DNA of 64,000 nt from an uncultured Clostridia bacterium (GCA_948472945.1 CAOKVX010000015.1:1-64000); one strand, 5' to 3'. Counted from the first letter of the stretch, positions 36,166 to 44,844 are shown. Numbers and translations: made by a program. Notes: generated from the sequence alone by a model not told the origin.

Positions 36166-37941
36166 TTATTTGTCCAGACTGTATTTGTCCAGATATACAT
36201 TATACGTCCTGGCAAATTCAGGATTATCCCCTCCTTTTATTTTACCAAGGTATTCGTGAGTCTCAAATCCATTCTCGTTAACCTGCATAACGCACACGGC
36301 AATATTGGAACAATGGTCTGCAATTCTTTCATATGCGGTCGAAATATCCGTCATGATAAACCCTGACTCTATTGTATTTTTACCTTTTCTTAGACGTTTT
36401 ATCTGTCTCTTTTTAACCTCTTTGTTAATGTTGTCAATAACCTGTTCCAACGGCTCCACCTCTCTGGCAGCATTTGTATCTCCCGTCTCAAATATCCGAA
36501 CGGACATATCGACTATATCATATACGCTGTCTGAAAATACCTCCAGCTCAGATACCATCTTTTTAGTGAAATGCAGTTCCTTAGATTTCATTTTCTTAAC
36601 CGAATGCGCTATATCGGCCGCATGGTCGGAGATTCTCTCAAAGTCTGAAAGAGTATGCAGTATAATCGATAATGTAGTGCTGTCCTGTGCCGACAGGGTT
36701 TTCGAAGAGAGCTTTACAAGATATGTTCCAAGGACATCCTCATATTTGTCTATCTCTTCTTCTATTGCTATTATATCACTGTATATTTTTTTGTTATATC
36801 CCCTGACAAGCTGTCCTGACAACCTCACGGACTCAAGTACTCTTCCCGCCATATTCTGCGCTACGCTGCTGCACACTTCGAATGCAAACGAAGGGTTTCC
36901 AAGAAACCTGTCGTCAAGCCTTGCAAGCTCTGAATTTTTTTCCGTATCTTCATTATCCTGCGTGCCTTTGTCCCTGACTGACAATACAGCAAGCCTTTCA
37001 ATGAAATTAGAAAACGGATATAGCAATATGGTAGCGCCAATGTTGAACAAACTGTGTATTACAGCTATCCCAACCGGACTCGCAATATCATTTAAAAATG
37101 TAAAGTTAACAAATATGTTCAATCCATAAAATACAACCATAAACAGTATGGTGCCTATAAGATTGAAATACAAGTGTACAAGCGACGCCCTTCTTGCATT
37201 TTTTTCGGCCCCGATACCCGACATTACTGCAGTTATACATGTTCCTATATTCTGTCCCATTATGACCGGAATGGCCGCGCTATATGTCACTACTCCCGAC
37301 ATACACAGCGCCTGTAATATTCCGACGGATGCAGATGAACTCTGTATAGCGGCCGTTAGAAGTGTTCCGGCCAATACGCCCAGCACCGGATTTGAAAACC
37401 TTGTAAGTATGCCTGTAAAGCCTTCAACCTCTGCAAGTCCTTTCACAGCGCCGCTCATAGTCTCCATTCCAAACATAAGTATTGCAAATCCTGCAAATAT
37501 TGTTCCTATTTCTCTTCTCTTATTATTTTTGCTAAACAGCATAAACGCTACTCCCACAATTGCAATTATGGGAGAAAATGATGATGGTTTCAACAGCTTA
37601 ACAAAAAAATTGCTTCCCTCAATTCCTGCAAGACTTAAAATCCATGACGTAATAGTGGTACCGATATTGGCGCCCATAATTATTCCAATTGACTGGGACA
37701 ACTTCATTATTCCCGAGTTGACAAATCCAACCACCATGACGGTCGTCGCTGACGACGACTGGATCACAGCCGTTACTGCAGCACCAAGCAGCACCGCCAT
37801 TATTTTTTTTGACGTAAGCTTCTCAAGAAGCCTTTCCATTCTGCTGCCCGAGAGTCTTGAAAGTCCATCCCCCAATACGTTCATTCCATATAAAAACAGA
37901 GCAAGTCCGCCTATCATTGTTAGTAAATCGAAGAAATCCAT
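36166..37941 (-). CDS. Na/Pi cotransporter II-like protein with PhoU domain
   Basis: 591 residues. Two inverted membrane repeats carry the family QSSSATT and QSSSASVG motifs (about 60 and 200; GAAVTAVIQSSSATTVMVVG), within about eight to nine segments. Residues about 340-570 are two PhoU-like helical bundles (RISDHAADIAHS, RIADHCSNIAVCV). These proteins move phosphate with sodium, and the PhoU part may talk to the kinase. It is first gene of the operon with phoB and phoR. Confidence 0.9.
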   Translation of the reverse strand: MDFFDLLTMIGGLALFLYGMNVLGDGLSRLSGSRMERLLEKLTSKKIMAVLLGAAVTAVIQSSSATTVMVVGFVNSGIMKLSQSIGIIMGANIGTTITSWILSLAGIEGSNFFVKLLKPSSFSPIIAIVGVAFMLFSKNNKRREIGTIFAGFAILMFGMETMSGAVKGLAEVEGFTGILTRFSNPVLGVLAGTLLTAAIQSSSASVGILQALCMSGVVTYSAAIPVIMGQNIGTCITAVMSGIGAEKNARRASLVHLYFNLIGTILFMVVFYGLNIFVNFTFLNDIASPVGIAVIHSLFNIGATILLYPFSNFIERLAVLSVRDKGTQDNEDTEKNSELARLDDRFLGNPSFAFEVCSSVAQNMAGRVLESVRLSGQLVRGYNKKIYSDIIAIEEEIDKYEDVLGTYLVKLSSKTLSAQDSTTLSIILHTLSDFERISDHAADIAHSVKKMKSKELHFTKKMVSELEVFSDSVYDIVDMSVRIFETGDTNAAREVEPLEQVIDNINKEVKKRQIKRLRKGKNTIESGFIMTDISTAYERIADHCSNIAVCVMQVNENGFETHEYLGKIKGGDNPEFARTYNVYLDKYSLDK

Positions 37942-38066
37942 ATACTCCCCTTTCTATAATTAAAACACACTATTGAATATTAGAAATGTGTTCTTCCGAT
38001 TTTATCATTATTATGTAAAGTTGTGCGCTATTATATGTAAAATTTACGTAAAATATACTAAAATAA

Positions 38067-38091
38067 TGAACTGCATTAATCATGCAGTTCA
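38067..38091 (-). terminator. Terminator after the HD-GYP gene
   Basis: TGAACTGCAT / ATGCAGTTCA with a 5-base loop followed on the minus strand by TTATTTTAG. The stop codon lies in the loop, so the stem begins in coding sequence. Confidence 0.75.
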
Positions 38092-39170
38092 CTGTTAAGC
38101 TTTTCAAATTCATCCTTAGTCTTTTTAAAACATTCCATAAGTTTAGGAGAAAATACTCCGCATTGACCTTCCAGAATCATATTGAACGCCTTATCAACCG
38201 GGACGGCAGATTTATATACTCGCTCGCATACAAGTGCGTCGTATACGTCAGCCACTGATACAATCTGAGCGGCAATAGGAATCTCATCACCCTCAAGCCC
38301 GTCCGGATATCCCCTTCCGTTATTCCTCTCATGGTGATATCTGCATATCTCATATGCCACCTCACAATATTTATTGTCATGCCATATACCTTTTATGCTG
38401 TCCAACAGGTCGCATCCTTTTGTCGTGTGAGTCTTTATACATTCAAATTCCTCGTCGGTAAGCCTTCCGGGCTTTGTGAGGATGCTGTCAGGAATACATA
38501 TCTTGCCGATATCATGCAGCGCGCTTGTCGTCTCAATAATCTCAACCATATCAGTATCAAGTCCGTACTCGGGATAATCCTCCATCACCTGCTTAGCAAG
38601 AATTTTTGTGAATCCTTTAACTCTCTTAATATGCTGTCCACTCTCAAGGTTACGATACTCAACGACAGTACCGAGTATATCTATGATGTTGGTATTGCTC
38701 TCCTTAAGCTGTTCAGCCTGTACTTTAAGCACCTTGAACTGATTTTGCAGCATAAGCGTCTGTTCTTTTACTTTCTCCTCAAGCATGTTTCTGTGCTGGA
38801 ACAAATCAACGATATTGCCAATTCTCTTTTTAATAGCCGAAACATTAAACGGTTTTTGTATATAGTCAGATATTCCCATCTCAAACCCGCGCTGTTCAAC
38901 ATCCTCCGATTTGTCACCAGTTATAAATAACACGGGTGTCTTATTAAGCCAGTCATTTTTTCTCATTTGTTCAAGTACTTCGAATCCATCCATAACAGGC
39001 ATTATAACGTCCAAAAGAACTGCGTCGATATTGGCGTGTTCCCTCTCCATTATGTCAATTGCCTCCTTACCATCAGATGCCTCAATAATCTTATATTCAT
39101 CAAAGAGCAATTCCCTAAGAATATCTCTGTTAATTTCTACATCATCTACAATAAGTAATGTATGATTCAT
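38076..39170 (-). CDS. Response regulator with HD-GYP phosphodiesterase domain
   Basis: 364 residues. An N-terminal receiver (LLIVDDVEINRDILRE, phospho-acceptor Asp in VLLDVIMPVMDGFE near 56, Lys in YIQKPFN) is joined by a coiled coil (about 130-165) to an HD-GYP domain with HDIGKICIPDSI (about 228) and HHERNNGRGYPDGLEGDEIP (about 280). HD-GYP proteins break down cyclic di-GMP. The start ATG 39170 has GGAGG 6 bases upstream. It follows the Hpt gene by 38 bases, so phosphate probably reaches it from that carrier. Confidence 0.92.
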   Translation of the reverse strand: MNHTLLIVDDVEINRDILRELLFDEYKIIEASDGKEAIDIMEREHANIDAVLLDVIMPVMDGFEVLEQMRKNDWLNKTPVLFITGDKSEDVEQRGFEMGISDYIQKPFNVSAIKKRIGNIVDLFQHRNMLEEKVKEQTLMLQNQFKVLKVQAEQLKESNTNIIDILGTVVEYRNLESGQHIKRVKGFTKILAKQVMEDYPEYGLDTDMVEIIETTSALHDIGKICIPDSILTKPGRLTDEEFECIKTHTTKGCDLLDSIKGIWHDNKYCEVAYEICRYHHERNNGRGYPDGLEGDEIPIAAQIVSVADVYDALVCERVYKSAVPVDKAFNMILEGQCGVFSPKLMECFKKTKDEFEKLNSELHD

Positions 39171-39208
39171 ATTCACCCTCCTTCTATTATTATCTCTGAC
39201 AAATGTAA

Positions 39209-39553
39209 TTATAGCTTTCCTAAAAATTCCATGACACGCTCATACTGCCTGTCAAGCTCGGCCATCTGAGCGCGTCCACCCTCTAAATCGCCTGCTCGAA
39301 ACAATTCTGTCACATCAGCGGCAACTTTCATGAGGTCTGCCAATGACAAATTGCCTGACACTCCTTTCAGAGTATGCGCAGCCTTGAATGCAGCGTCACA
39401 ATCACCTGCTTCAACAGCATCTTTCAGTTGGCTGTAGCTTGTATCTTTTGAAAATTTAGCCAGAAATTTTTGAAAGATTTCCTGTTTTCCCATAAATAAT
39501 TTCATGGCCGCATCATAATCAATACCATTGTTTATAAAATCTTCTCTTGTCAT
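39209..39553 (-). CDS. Histidine phosphotransfer (Hpt) protein
   Basis: 114 residues, a stand-alone Hpt four-helix domain; the phospho-accepting His is in KAAHTLKGVSGNL near residue 52. It shuttles phosphate between a hybrid kinase and a response regulator. The site AAAAGGAG precedes the start. It is paired with the HD-GYP regulator; the feeding kinase is not adjacent. The partial kinase at 1-910 is too distant to assign. Confidence 0.9.
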   Translation of the reverse strand: MTREDFINNGIDYDAAMKLFMGKQEIFQKFLAKFSKDTSYSQLKDAVEAGDCDAAFKAAHTLKGVSGNLSLADLMKVAADVTELFRAGDLEGGRAQMAELDRQYERVMEFLGKL

Positions 39554-39748
39554 ATCACATTACTCCTTTTAAATTTTTATAGAAGTCCTTCATTGTCCTC
39601 AATATATTTTAATAACATATATAAGTCATTATAACTCGACATATCCACATTTTTCAAGGTTCTTTTGAACACTTAGTCTACATAAGTCAACGTAAACCTA
39701 TCCTTTCTGCTTATTGCCATATAAATAGCGCTCCTTTATAAAACAAAA

Positions 39749-39790
39749 GAGCTTCTTATGATAATAAATATATATTATCATAAGAAGCTC
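39749..39790 (-). terminator. Strong hairpin, terminator-like
   Basis: GAGCTTCTTATGATAATA pairs with its complement across a short loop; on the minus strand TTTTGTTTTA follows. It lies about 180 bases after the prfH remnant and probably ends that transcript. No gene is seen between 39554 and 39969 otherwise. Confidence 0.7.
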
Positions 39791-39969
39791 ACATTTTCTA
39801 ATCAAAATTTTATTAATTCTATATTATATTGAATATTGATCCTCAATATATTTATCGCACAATACTCTCTTAATCAATCTCCTATTACCTATCCACAACA
39901 CAAAAAAATATTATATATGTTATACTATCAGTTATAAGGTAGTTTAGAGGAACTCACTTTATTAGCCTT

Positions 39970-40390
39970 TCATGTTTTATGGTTTTCTTTCAGAATAAAT
40001 TTTTCACCCTCGTAAACTCTTACCGGGTTTCCCCTAACAATCTTGTTATGCTCTTCCCATGCTGTATTGTTTTGTTTTATATTTTGTTCTCGTTGCAACT
40101 GTGATAATTTCTTTCACATCAGGAATGATACTTATATCTACATACCAGTTTTTTCTCTTATGGTTTTTACGATATGGACTTTTACAAATCCATAATACTG
40201 TACCTTCAAGACCACTTAAATCATTCTCCGTATGGAAACGAATAGAATTAAAACATCCTTTTTTATCAGCTTTTGTGCTTGATATAAGTTTTAAATCTCC
40301 ATATTCGTTTTGCAATGCTTTAAACAATTTGCCAACTGCCAACTGACATTCAGGCGGTCTGTCGTGTCCTGCACTGATTTGAACTATCAT
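39970..40390 (-). pseudogene. prfH: prfH (peptide chain release factor H) with GGQ region deleted
   Basis: The first ~95 residues match PrfH: MIVQISAGHDRPPECQLAVG at the start and GTVLWICKSPYRKNHKRKNW near residue 75. The last ~35 codons, in another frame, match the PrfH C-terminus (NNTAWEEHNKIVRGNPVRV, EGEKF). Between them the catalytic part with the GGQ tripeptide (about 60 codons in PrfH) is absent, and a frame change occurs at about 40060-40075. The open frame itself stops at 40046 after 116 codons. PrfH rescues ribosomes whose 16S decoding centre was cut, and RtcB2 seals the break. Without GGQ, peptide release cannot occur, so the gene is almost surely broken. It starts 12 bases after the rtcB stop. 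Confidence 0.85.
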
Positions 40391-40402
40391 ATACAATTTT
40401 TC

Positions 40403-41512
40403 CTATTCTTTACTTCCCGCTTTAAAATTATAAACAGGTCTTAATATTTCTGTTATTTCAACAGTATCTTTAATCTGATCCGTAATCTCCACTATGGAAC
40501 GATAGGCAAATGGTGCTTCATCTAATGTTCCCGAATTTACACAACTGCTATAAATTCCTTTCATTTCTTTCTTAAAGTCAGATACAGTATATTGATTTTT
40601 AACGTCTGTACGCTTTAACTTTCTACCAGAACCATGTGGAGCCGAATAATTCCACTCTGCATTACCTTTTCCAATTCCTAAAATTATCCCATCTCTCATA
40701 TTCGCAGGAATAATTACTTTTTCTCCATTCCTTGCGGAAATTGATCCTTTGTGAAGTGTTCCAAAATCATCAATATAGTTGTGTGCAGCCGAAAACTGCT
40801 CTATAGCTTTCCACTTCATACCTTTTAGAATTTCTTTAATGATAATCTGTCTATTCAAATCAGCGTATCTTTGGATAATTTGCACATCCTTAATGTATGC
40901 TTTTTTATTTTCTCCATCAAGATAACTCATATAGTAAGGAATATCTAATTTACGCTCTTTTAGGTTTTCACTTGCTAATTTCGTATAATATTCAGCTACC
41001 TCTTCTCCTAAATGCCTACTCCCCGTATGTACAATAAGATACAAGCTGCCATCATTTCCTTTATCAATTTCTATAAAGTGATTTCCACCACCTAAAGTAC
41101 CAAGACTATTTTTAGCTTTATTTCTATTGATATTATGAACGCAATGAAGTTCGTCAAAAGAAAACTCTTCTGCCAAATAGTGAGGAGCTTTCCGTATCAT
41201 AAATCCAGATGGTATATTTTCCCGAATAATCCTATCCAATTTTTGAAATTCCACATTGCTTTTATTCAATTTTACACAAGCCATGCCACAACCTATATCT
41301 ACACCTAATAATTGAGGAATCACTTTATCTGTAATTGTCATAGCAAGTCCTATTGGCGCAACTTTTCCCGGGTGAATATCCGGCATCATGCATATGGTAC
41401 TTTTGTCTGCAACTTCGTTATCACATATCATTTTTACCTGTGCTTCTGCATGGGGCTCTATATCGTCTGTGAATATCTTTGCTTCTGCATATATGCCTTT
41501 TACTGTTTTCAT
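40403..41512 (-). CDS. rtcB: RNA ligase RtcB (RtcB2-like)
   Basis: 369 residues, the shorter RtcB2-type size found with prfH. Mn-site and guanylation motifs are visible: MPDIHPGKVAPIG, LGVDIGCGMACVKL (Cys near 75-78), GTLGGGNHFIEI, HTGSRHLG and the nucleotidylated His in APHGSGRKLKR near 307. It joins RNA 2',3'-cyclic phosphate ends to 5'-OH ends using GTP. The reading frame is intact although prfH next to it is not. The start overlaps the end of a short upstream frame (ATGA), suggesting a former three-gene operon. Confidence 0.93.
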   Translation of the reverse strand: MKTVKGIYAEAKIFTDDIEPHAEAQVKMICDNEVADKSTICMMPDIHPGKVAPIGLAMTITDKVIPQLLGVDIGCGMACVKLNKSNVEFQKLDRIIRENIPSGFMIRKAPHYLAEEFSFDELHCVHNINRNKAKNSLGTLGGGNHFIEIDKGNDGSLYLIVHTGSRHLGEEVAEYYTKLASENLKERKLDIPYYMSYLDGENKKAYIKDVQIIQRYADLNRQIIIKEILKGMKWKAIEQFSAAHNYIDDFGTLHKGSISARNGEKVIIPANMRDGIILGIGKGNAEWNYSAPHGSGRKLKRTDVKNQYTVSDFKKEMKGIYSSCVNSGTLDEAPFAYRSIVEITDQIKDTVEITEILRPVYNFKAGSKE

Positions 41513-41628
41513 GCTATATTACCTCCTATTTTAACCCATCGTTTAAGCGTTAAATCCATAGGCTGTATTCTTAAATCCTCAAAATTAGTAGGAACAATAT
41601 CTCGTTCCAACCTTTCATTAACCAGCAT
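41509..41628 (-). CDS. Short ORF coupled to rtcB, probable 3' remnant
   Basis: 39 codons (MLVNERLERDIVPTNFEDLR...) whose TGA overlaps the rtcB ATG. The frame looks coding also upstream of the ATG (FFYNDYD) until a stop near 41660, and there is no ribosome site, so this is more likely the tail of a truncated gene than a complete peptide. The family is not recognised. Confidence 0.4.
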   Translation of the reverse strand: MLVNERLERDIVPTNFEDLRIQPMDLTLKRWVKIGGNIA

Positions 41629-41702
41629 ATCGTAATCATTGTAGAAAAATTTTCATATATTTATACTCACAAGAATAAATATTTGATTGTTCTCGTCCTC
41701 GT

Positions 41703-42035
41703 TCATTTTTCAATATTTTTTATCTTTATATTAAATCTAAATAGATACCTTCCATCCACTATAGCATATATTATTACAAGACTTTCATTGCTGTTTACTT
41801 TATAAAATACCAAGCGTCTTTCCACAACAAGAACTCTGTATCCCTGTTTTCGCAAGATAGAATACCGTGGTATGCTGCCTGACAGCGGAAAATCCTCTAA
41901 CCTCTTTATAGCCTTTTCTATTTTATTCAAATAATTAAATGCTATATCAATACTTCCCGAATCATCCGCAAAATAAAAAATAATATCTCTTAACTGCTCA
42001 TCCGCTTTATCTGTCCTAACAATATTATACTTCAT
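41703..42035 (-). CDS. RelE/ParE-family toxin
   Basis: 110 residues of a RelE/ParE superfamily toxin: DKADEQLRDIIFYFADDSGS, KAIKRLEDFPLSGSIP, RKQGYRVLVVERRLVFYKV and IYAIVDGRY are the expected helix and strand elements. Members cut mRNA on ribosomes or poison gyrase; which applies here cannot be told. The start ATG 42035 overlaps the antitoxin end by 11 bases, typical of these pairs. The frame is intact. Confidence 0.88.
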   Translation of the reverse strand: MKYNIVRTDKADEQLRDIIFYFADDSGSIDIAFNYLNKIEKAIKRLEDFPLSGSIPRYSILRKQGYRVLVVERRLVFYKVNSNESLVIIYAIVDGRYLFRFNIKIKNIEK

Positions 42036-42306
42036 TGTTTTTCCTCTCTGACAGGGTTTTTCTGATATCATCAAATGTATTTTGCATTGGTGCTATTCTA
42101 CCGTTCACAACGTCTTCTTCAGACTCTGCCAGTGTCCGTAACAACTCCAGTTCTGACTTCATATTATAATAATCCTGTATACCTAATATTGCTGTATCGC
42201 CATGCCCATTTACCGTAATAATAACGGGGTTCCTATCCTCATGACATTGTCTAGATATTTCACTATAATGGTTTCGTAAGTCTGATGATGGTCTGATTGT
42301 TTCCAT
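42025..42306 (-). CDS. Phd/YefM-family antitoxin
   Basis: 93 residues starting METIRPSSDLRNHYSEIS, with the Phd/YefM DNA-binding fold (PVIITVNGHGDTAILGIQDYY) and a C-terminal toxin-binding helix (IAPMQNTFDDIRKTL). It precedes and overlaps its toxin. It likely autorepresses the operon with the toxin as corepressor. Confidence 0.88.
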   Translation of the reverse strand: METIRPSSDLRNHYSEISRQCHEDRNPVIITVNGHGDTAILGIQDYYNMKSELELLRTLAESEEDVVNGRIAPMQNTFDDIRKTLSERKNNEV

Positions 42307-42494
42307 ATGAATACCTTCAACACATTGCTATAGTCATATTATATCATTATATGACTATAAATTTAATCTATTATTTTCATTTCCTTTTGCATCTTTATAT
42401 GATTCAAATTAAACAGTCCATGTATTGTTACAAATACGACTCATCAATTTATCTTACTCAATAATCTTAACCAAAATTCCCTCTCCATTCGTAT

Positions 42495-42814
42495 TTACTC
42501 TAGTTTCAACTCAATTTTCATGCCGACATATCTCCCCTTATATCCATTCATACCAATTTCCAATAACAAAGAAACACAGTCCCTGAATCCCTGCTGATAA
42601 GTTATTTTCCTATAACAGGCACCGCTCTCATTACAACAGGTAAGAAGTTGGTCTGTTAATAAACGCTGCTCCAACAAACCAAGTAAAGCAAATTCATTTG
42701 TCAGGTTGTCTATTTTTTCCTGAATCTGTTTATATTTATCGTCCTTCCGTACAATACAATTTACACTTTCATTTATGGCATACTCTGTATCAGTTCAAAA
42801 ATACTTTTTTTCAT
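42495..42814 (-). pseudogene. DUF6809-like gene, frameshifted
   Basis: From ATG 42814 the frame reads MKKSIFELIQSMP then stops; shifting by one base restores INESVNCIVRKDDKYKQIQE and runs open to 42495 through GFRDCVSLLLEIG, a motif of small DUF6809-type proteins. One frameshift near 42770-42780 thus breaks a ~105-residue gene. Function of the family is unknown. Confidence 0.65.
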
Positions 42815-43081
42815 ATTATATCACTTTCCTTATCTGCATATTTTATCAATAGAATTAAAAAACGGTAACCGGACATAAGAAATTTTCCACAAGATTCACG
42901 ACAAATCTGAAAATTTATTGTTATTGATTATACAAAGGATTCCTGAGAAATTTATAAACTAAGACAGCAATCCATCAAAATGACTAAACAAGTTAGACTT
43001 ATTTTAAAATGTTAAGTTGATTACATACTACCTACAGCTTTACGTTTCACCGCCACACGCCGTTTATCTATTCTTTTACAA

Positions 43082-43335
43082 TTAATCTAATTCTCCTACT
43101 GTAATACACCTGATTTCTTTAAACTGCTTCAACTGTTTATCATTCGTTAGAAATAAATCACATCCGGACAAACACGCCGCAGCCAACTGTAATGCATCCA
43201 TTGCCTTAAATCCTCTATATTCCGCTCTAATCTGTGCGGCCTTCATTGCAATTCCATTATTAATTTCCATAATTTCCATATCAGTTGTTGCAACCAACCG
43301 ATTAAACATGTCTATATTTCTTATTGTTGATTGAT
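43082..43335 (-). pseudogene. PIN-domain toxin, C-terminal part
   Basis: The last ~84 codons of a VapC-like PIN ribonuclease: the conserved acidic residue in KAMDALQLAAAC and the final CDLFLTNDKQLKQF strand are clear. No proper start exists; the sequence begins at the end of the inverted-repeat element (43336-43791). The matching N-terminal part lies on the other side of that element at 43783-43920. About 15-20 codons of the middle appear lost. Confidence 0.75.
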
Positions 43336-43420
43336 ACCAGATAAGGATAAATTTCAGATTGAAAAAAGAATATTGAAAAAAGTTTTTGCATATGCTATAA
43401 TGCCAATAGGCAAAAAGAAA

Positions 43421-43552
43421 TCACAAGTCCATGCGGACAAAAAATGAATCCCCAAACCGTGTTGCAGCACAGTTTGGGGATTCTTCTTTTCTTTTATAGT
43501 GGCAGGCTACACCAGCCAAAACAGCAACTAAAAAAGAAATCACAACTTCCAT
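43421..43552 (-). CDS. Small hydrophobic peptide, 43 residues
   Basis: A peptide beginning MEVVISFLVAVLAGVACHY: one membrane helix (3-18), then KRKEE and a polar tail. The site GGGAGGAGG just upstream of the ATG is very strong, and TATAAT lies about 40 bases further up, so expression looks real. Its size and form recall type I toxin or small membrane peptides found widely in Clostridia, but I cannot assign a function. A terminator-like stem (43446-43483) lies inside the last third of the frame. Confidence 0.65.
   Translation of the reverse strand: MEVVISFLVAVLAGVACHYKRKEESPNCAATRFGDSFFVRMDL
43446..43483. terminator. Terminator-like hairpin within the small peptide gene
   Basis: GAATCCCCAAAC / GTTTGGGGATTC, 12 perfect pairs, 14-base loop. 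T-rich tails follow on both strands (TTCTTTTCTTTT on plus, ATTTTTT on minus). On the minus strand the stem and tail fall before the peptide's stop codon. Confidence 0.75.
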
Positions 43553-43782
43553 GCAAACACCTCCTCCCTGTTGCGGGTGTCGGTGAGCAACGCATAAATT
43601 ATATCATACTATTCGATATTTTTATACTTTTATCTCAAAGATTTGTCCTGAGGATTGTGGCTATAGCAATCCGATGCTCGCTATCTCTGCTATCTCTGTG
43701 AACACTGTAATAAACCGGCTTCTCGTGGAGTTAATTTTCTTAATTTATACCTTTACCTTCCGAAAGAAACTTATTTCTGTCC

Positions 43783-43920
43783 TTATCTGGTTTCATTCTT
43801 GTCATATACGTATTTAAAAAAGCCCTTTACTTTTTCATGATATTGCGGATTGTTGATATCCTTTTCAATGAAATATATAAAAGGTGCGGTATCAACAAAA
43901 ACTTTTCCAAAATCTGTCAT
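43783..43920 (-). pseudogene. PIN-domain toxin, N-terminal part
   Basis: 45 codons starting MTDFGKVFVDTAPFIYFIEK, the beta-1 strand with the first catalytic Asp of PIN ribonucleases, ending at a stop produced by the inverted-repeat element. It overlaps the antitoxin gene by 29 bases, as in an intact toxin-antitoxin pair. Confidence 0.75.
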
Positions 43921-44131
43921 TTTCACGCATCTCCCTCATATATTCATCTACATTTTTACCTCTGTCGCTTGGTATTACAAAACCGTCCCAATCAACAGAT
44001 TCTTTTTTCTTTTTATTGTTCGGATAATCCAATACGGTAACAACAACTTCCGCACCATCGTACTCATGCATATCCTCATTTTCAATAACAACCATGTTGC
44101 CCTGTATAACTCCCTTTACTGCCGCTAGCAT
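43892..44131 (-). CDS. Antitoxin for the broken PIN toxin
   Basis: 79 residues starting MLAAVKGVIQGNMVVIENED, an AbrB/MazE-like or short beta-rich N-terminus, with an acidic C-terminal helix (NVDEYMREMRENDRFW) of the kind that wraps a PIN toxin. A strong AGGAGGG site precedes it. The gene is intact even though its toxin is split, so it is an orphan antitoxin. Confidence 0.75.
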   Translation of the reverse strand: MLAAVKGVIQGNMVVIENEDMHEYDGAEVVVTVLDYPNNKKKKESVDWDGFVIPSDRGKNVDEYMREMRENDRFWKSFC

Positions 44132-44177
44132 AATAAAACCCTCCTAGATACCTTTTGGAATAAATTTCAATTACTTT

Positions 44178-44246
44178 CTATCTCGTTATCGTCCCATTGT
44201 CAGTATATGTAATATAATGTTTTCCATTCGTAATTATAATCGCCAT
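44178..44246 (-). CDS. Very short ORF, possible gene remnant
   Basis: 22 codons (MAIIITNGKHYITYTDNGTI...) with a GGTGG site upstream. The opening resembles small Lachnospiraceae phage- or element-borne proteins, truncated by an early stop. Low support. Confidence 0.25.
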   Translation of the reverse strand: MAIIITNGKHYITYTDNGTITR

Positions 44247-44439
44247 GATATCCACCTCTCTAATGACTTGTTATAGGTGTATGGTGTCCTTAACACTAAA
44301 ACAATTAACACATTAAGGGAGGCAACTAAAATTAATAAAAACTAACATGTGTTATAAAGTCTTAACATAAAAAATATGCAAACAATAAATTATTTTTATA
44401 TAAACCATATAAATAATAAATACTATATCATACTCACAT

Positions 44440-44682
44440 TTAATTTTCCACAAATGCTATAATTAAGTGAGCATTATTTTCTACAAACTCTTTGTAATAA
44501 TCCATTTCTTCATCTGAAAAACCAACTATTTCTTCCTATGTGTAATCTGGCAGGTAACATGTCGCATTATAAAAGCCATCATAAACCGCTTTTTCAATAT
44601 AAACTTTGACTCTCCCATCTTCACTCATTTCCGAATGAACTACTTCCGTTGTATCGCTTAGTGTTGCATAAGGATATACCAT
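44440..44682 (-). pseudogene. Unknown 80-codon gene with in-frame amber stop
   Basis: From ATG 44682 (site GGAGG) the frame reads MVYPYATLSDTTEVVHSEMS... with one TAG at codon 49 (44536-44538), then continues without interruption (EEIVGFSDEEMDYYKEFVE) to a TAA at 44440. Codon use and an acidic helix look genuine on both sides, so a single nonsense mutation is the simplest reading. The family is not recognised. Confidence 0.6.
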
Positions 44683-44844
44683 ATTACCAGCCTCCTTAAC
44701 CATCCATAAAACTATTGTTCCGAATATTTCTATTATATTAATACTTTACCACAACTCGAAGTCCTTATCCATACTTTTTGGCAAAACCGAAAAAAAGCAT
44801 ACCAGTCTTTTACATCCGATATGCCCTATATTTATCACTATACT

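Larger units (their letters stand above)
43336..43791. mobile_element. 456-bp MITE-like element inside the PIN toxin gene
   Basis: Perfect 12-base terminal inverted repeats ACCAGATAAGGA (43336-43347) and TCCTTATCTGGT (43780-43791). The two halves of the PIN gene abut its ends. It contains no transposase, but does hold the small hydrophobic peptide gene at 43421-43552. No convincing target-site duplication is seen, and part of the target is missing. Confidence 0.65.

Noticed and set aside
36305-37963. Long plus-strand frames (over 270 codons) opposite the Na/Pi cotransporter
   Set aside because: Antisense shadows of a clear transporter gene with family motifs; composition is low-complexity Ser/Ile/Thr.
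43444-43701. 85-codon plus-strand frame overlapping the small hydrophobic peptide
   Set aside because: It lacks a ribosome site and runs against a strong promoter, ribosome site and peptide on the minus strand.
43330-43797. Target-site duplication around the inverted-repeat element
   Set aside because: Flanks (TTGAT on the left, TTCAT on the right) do not match convincingly, and part of the target gene is missing.
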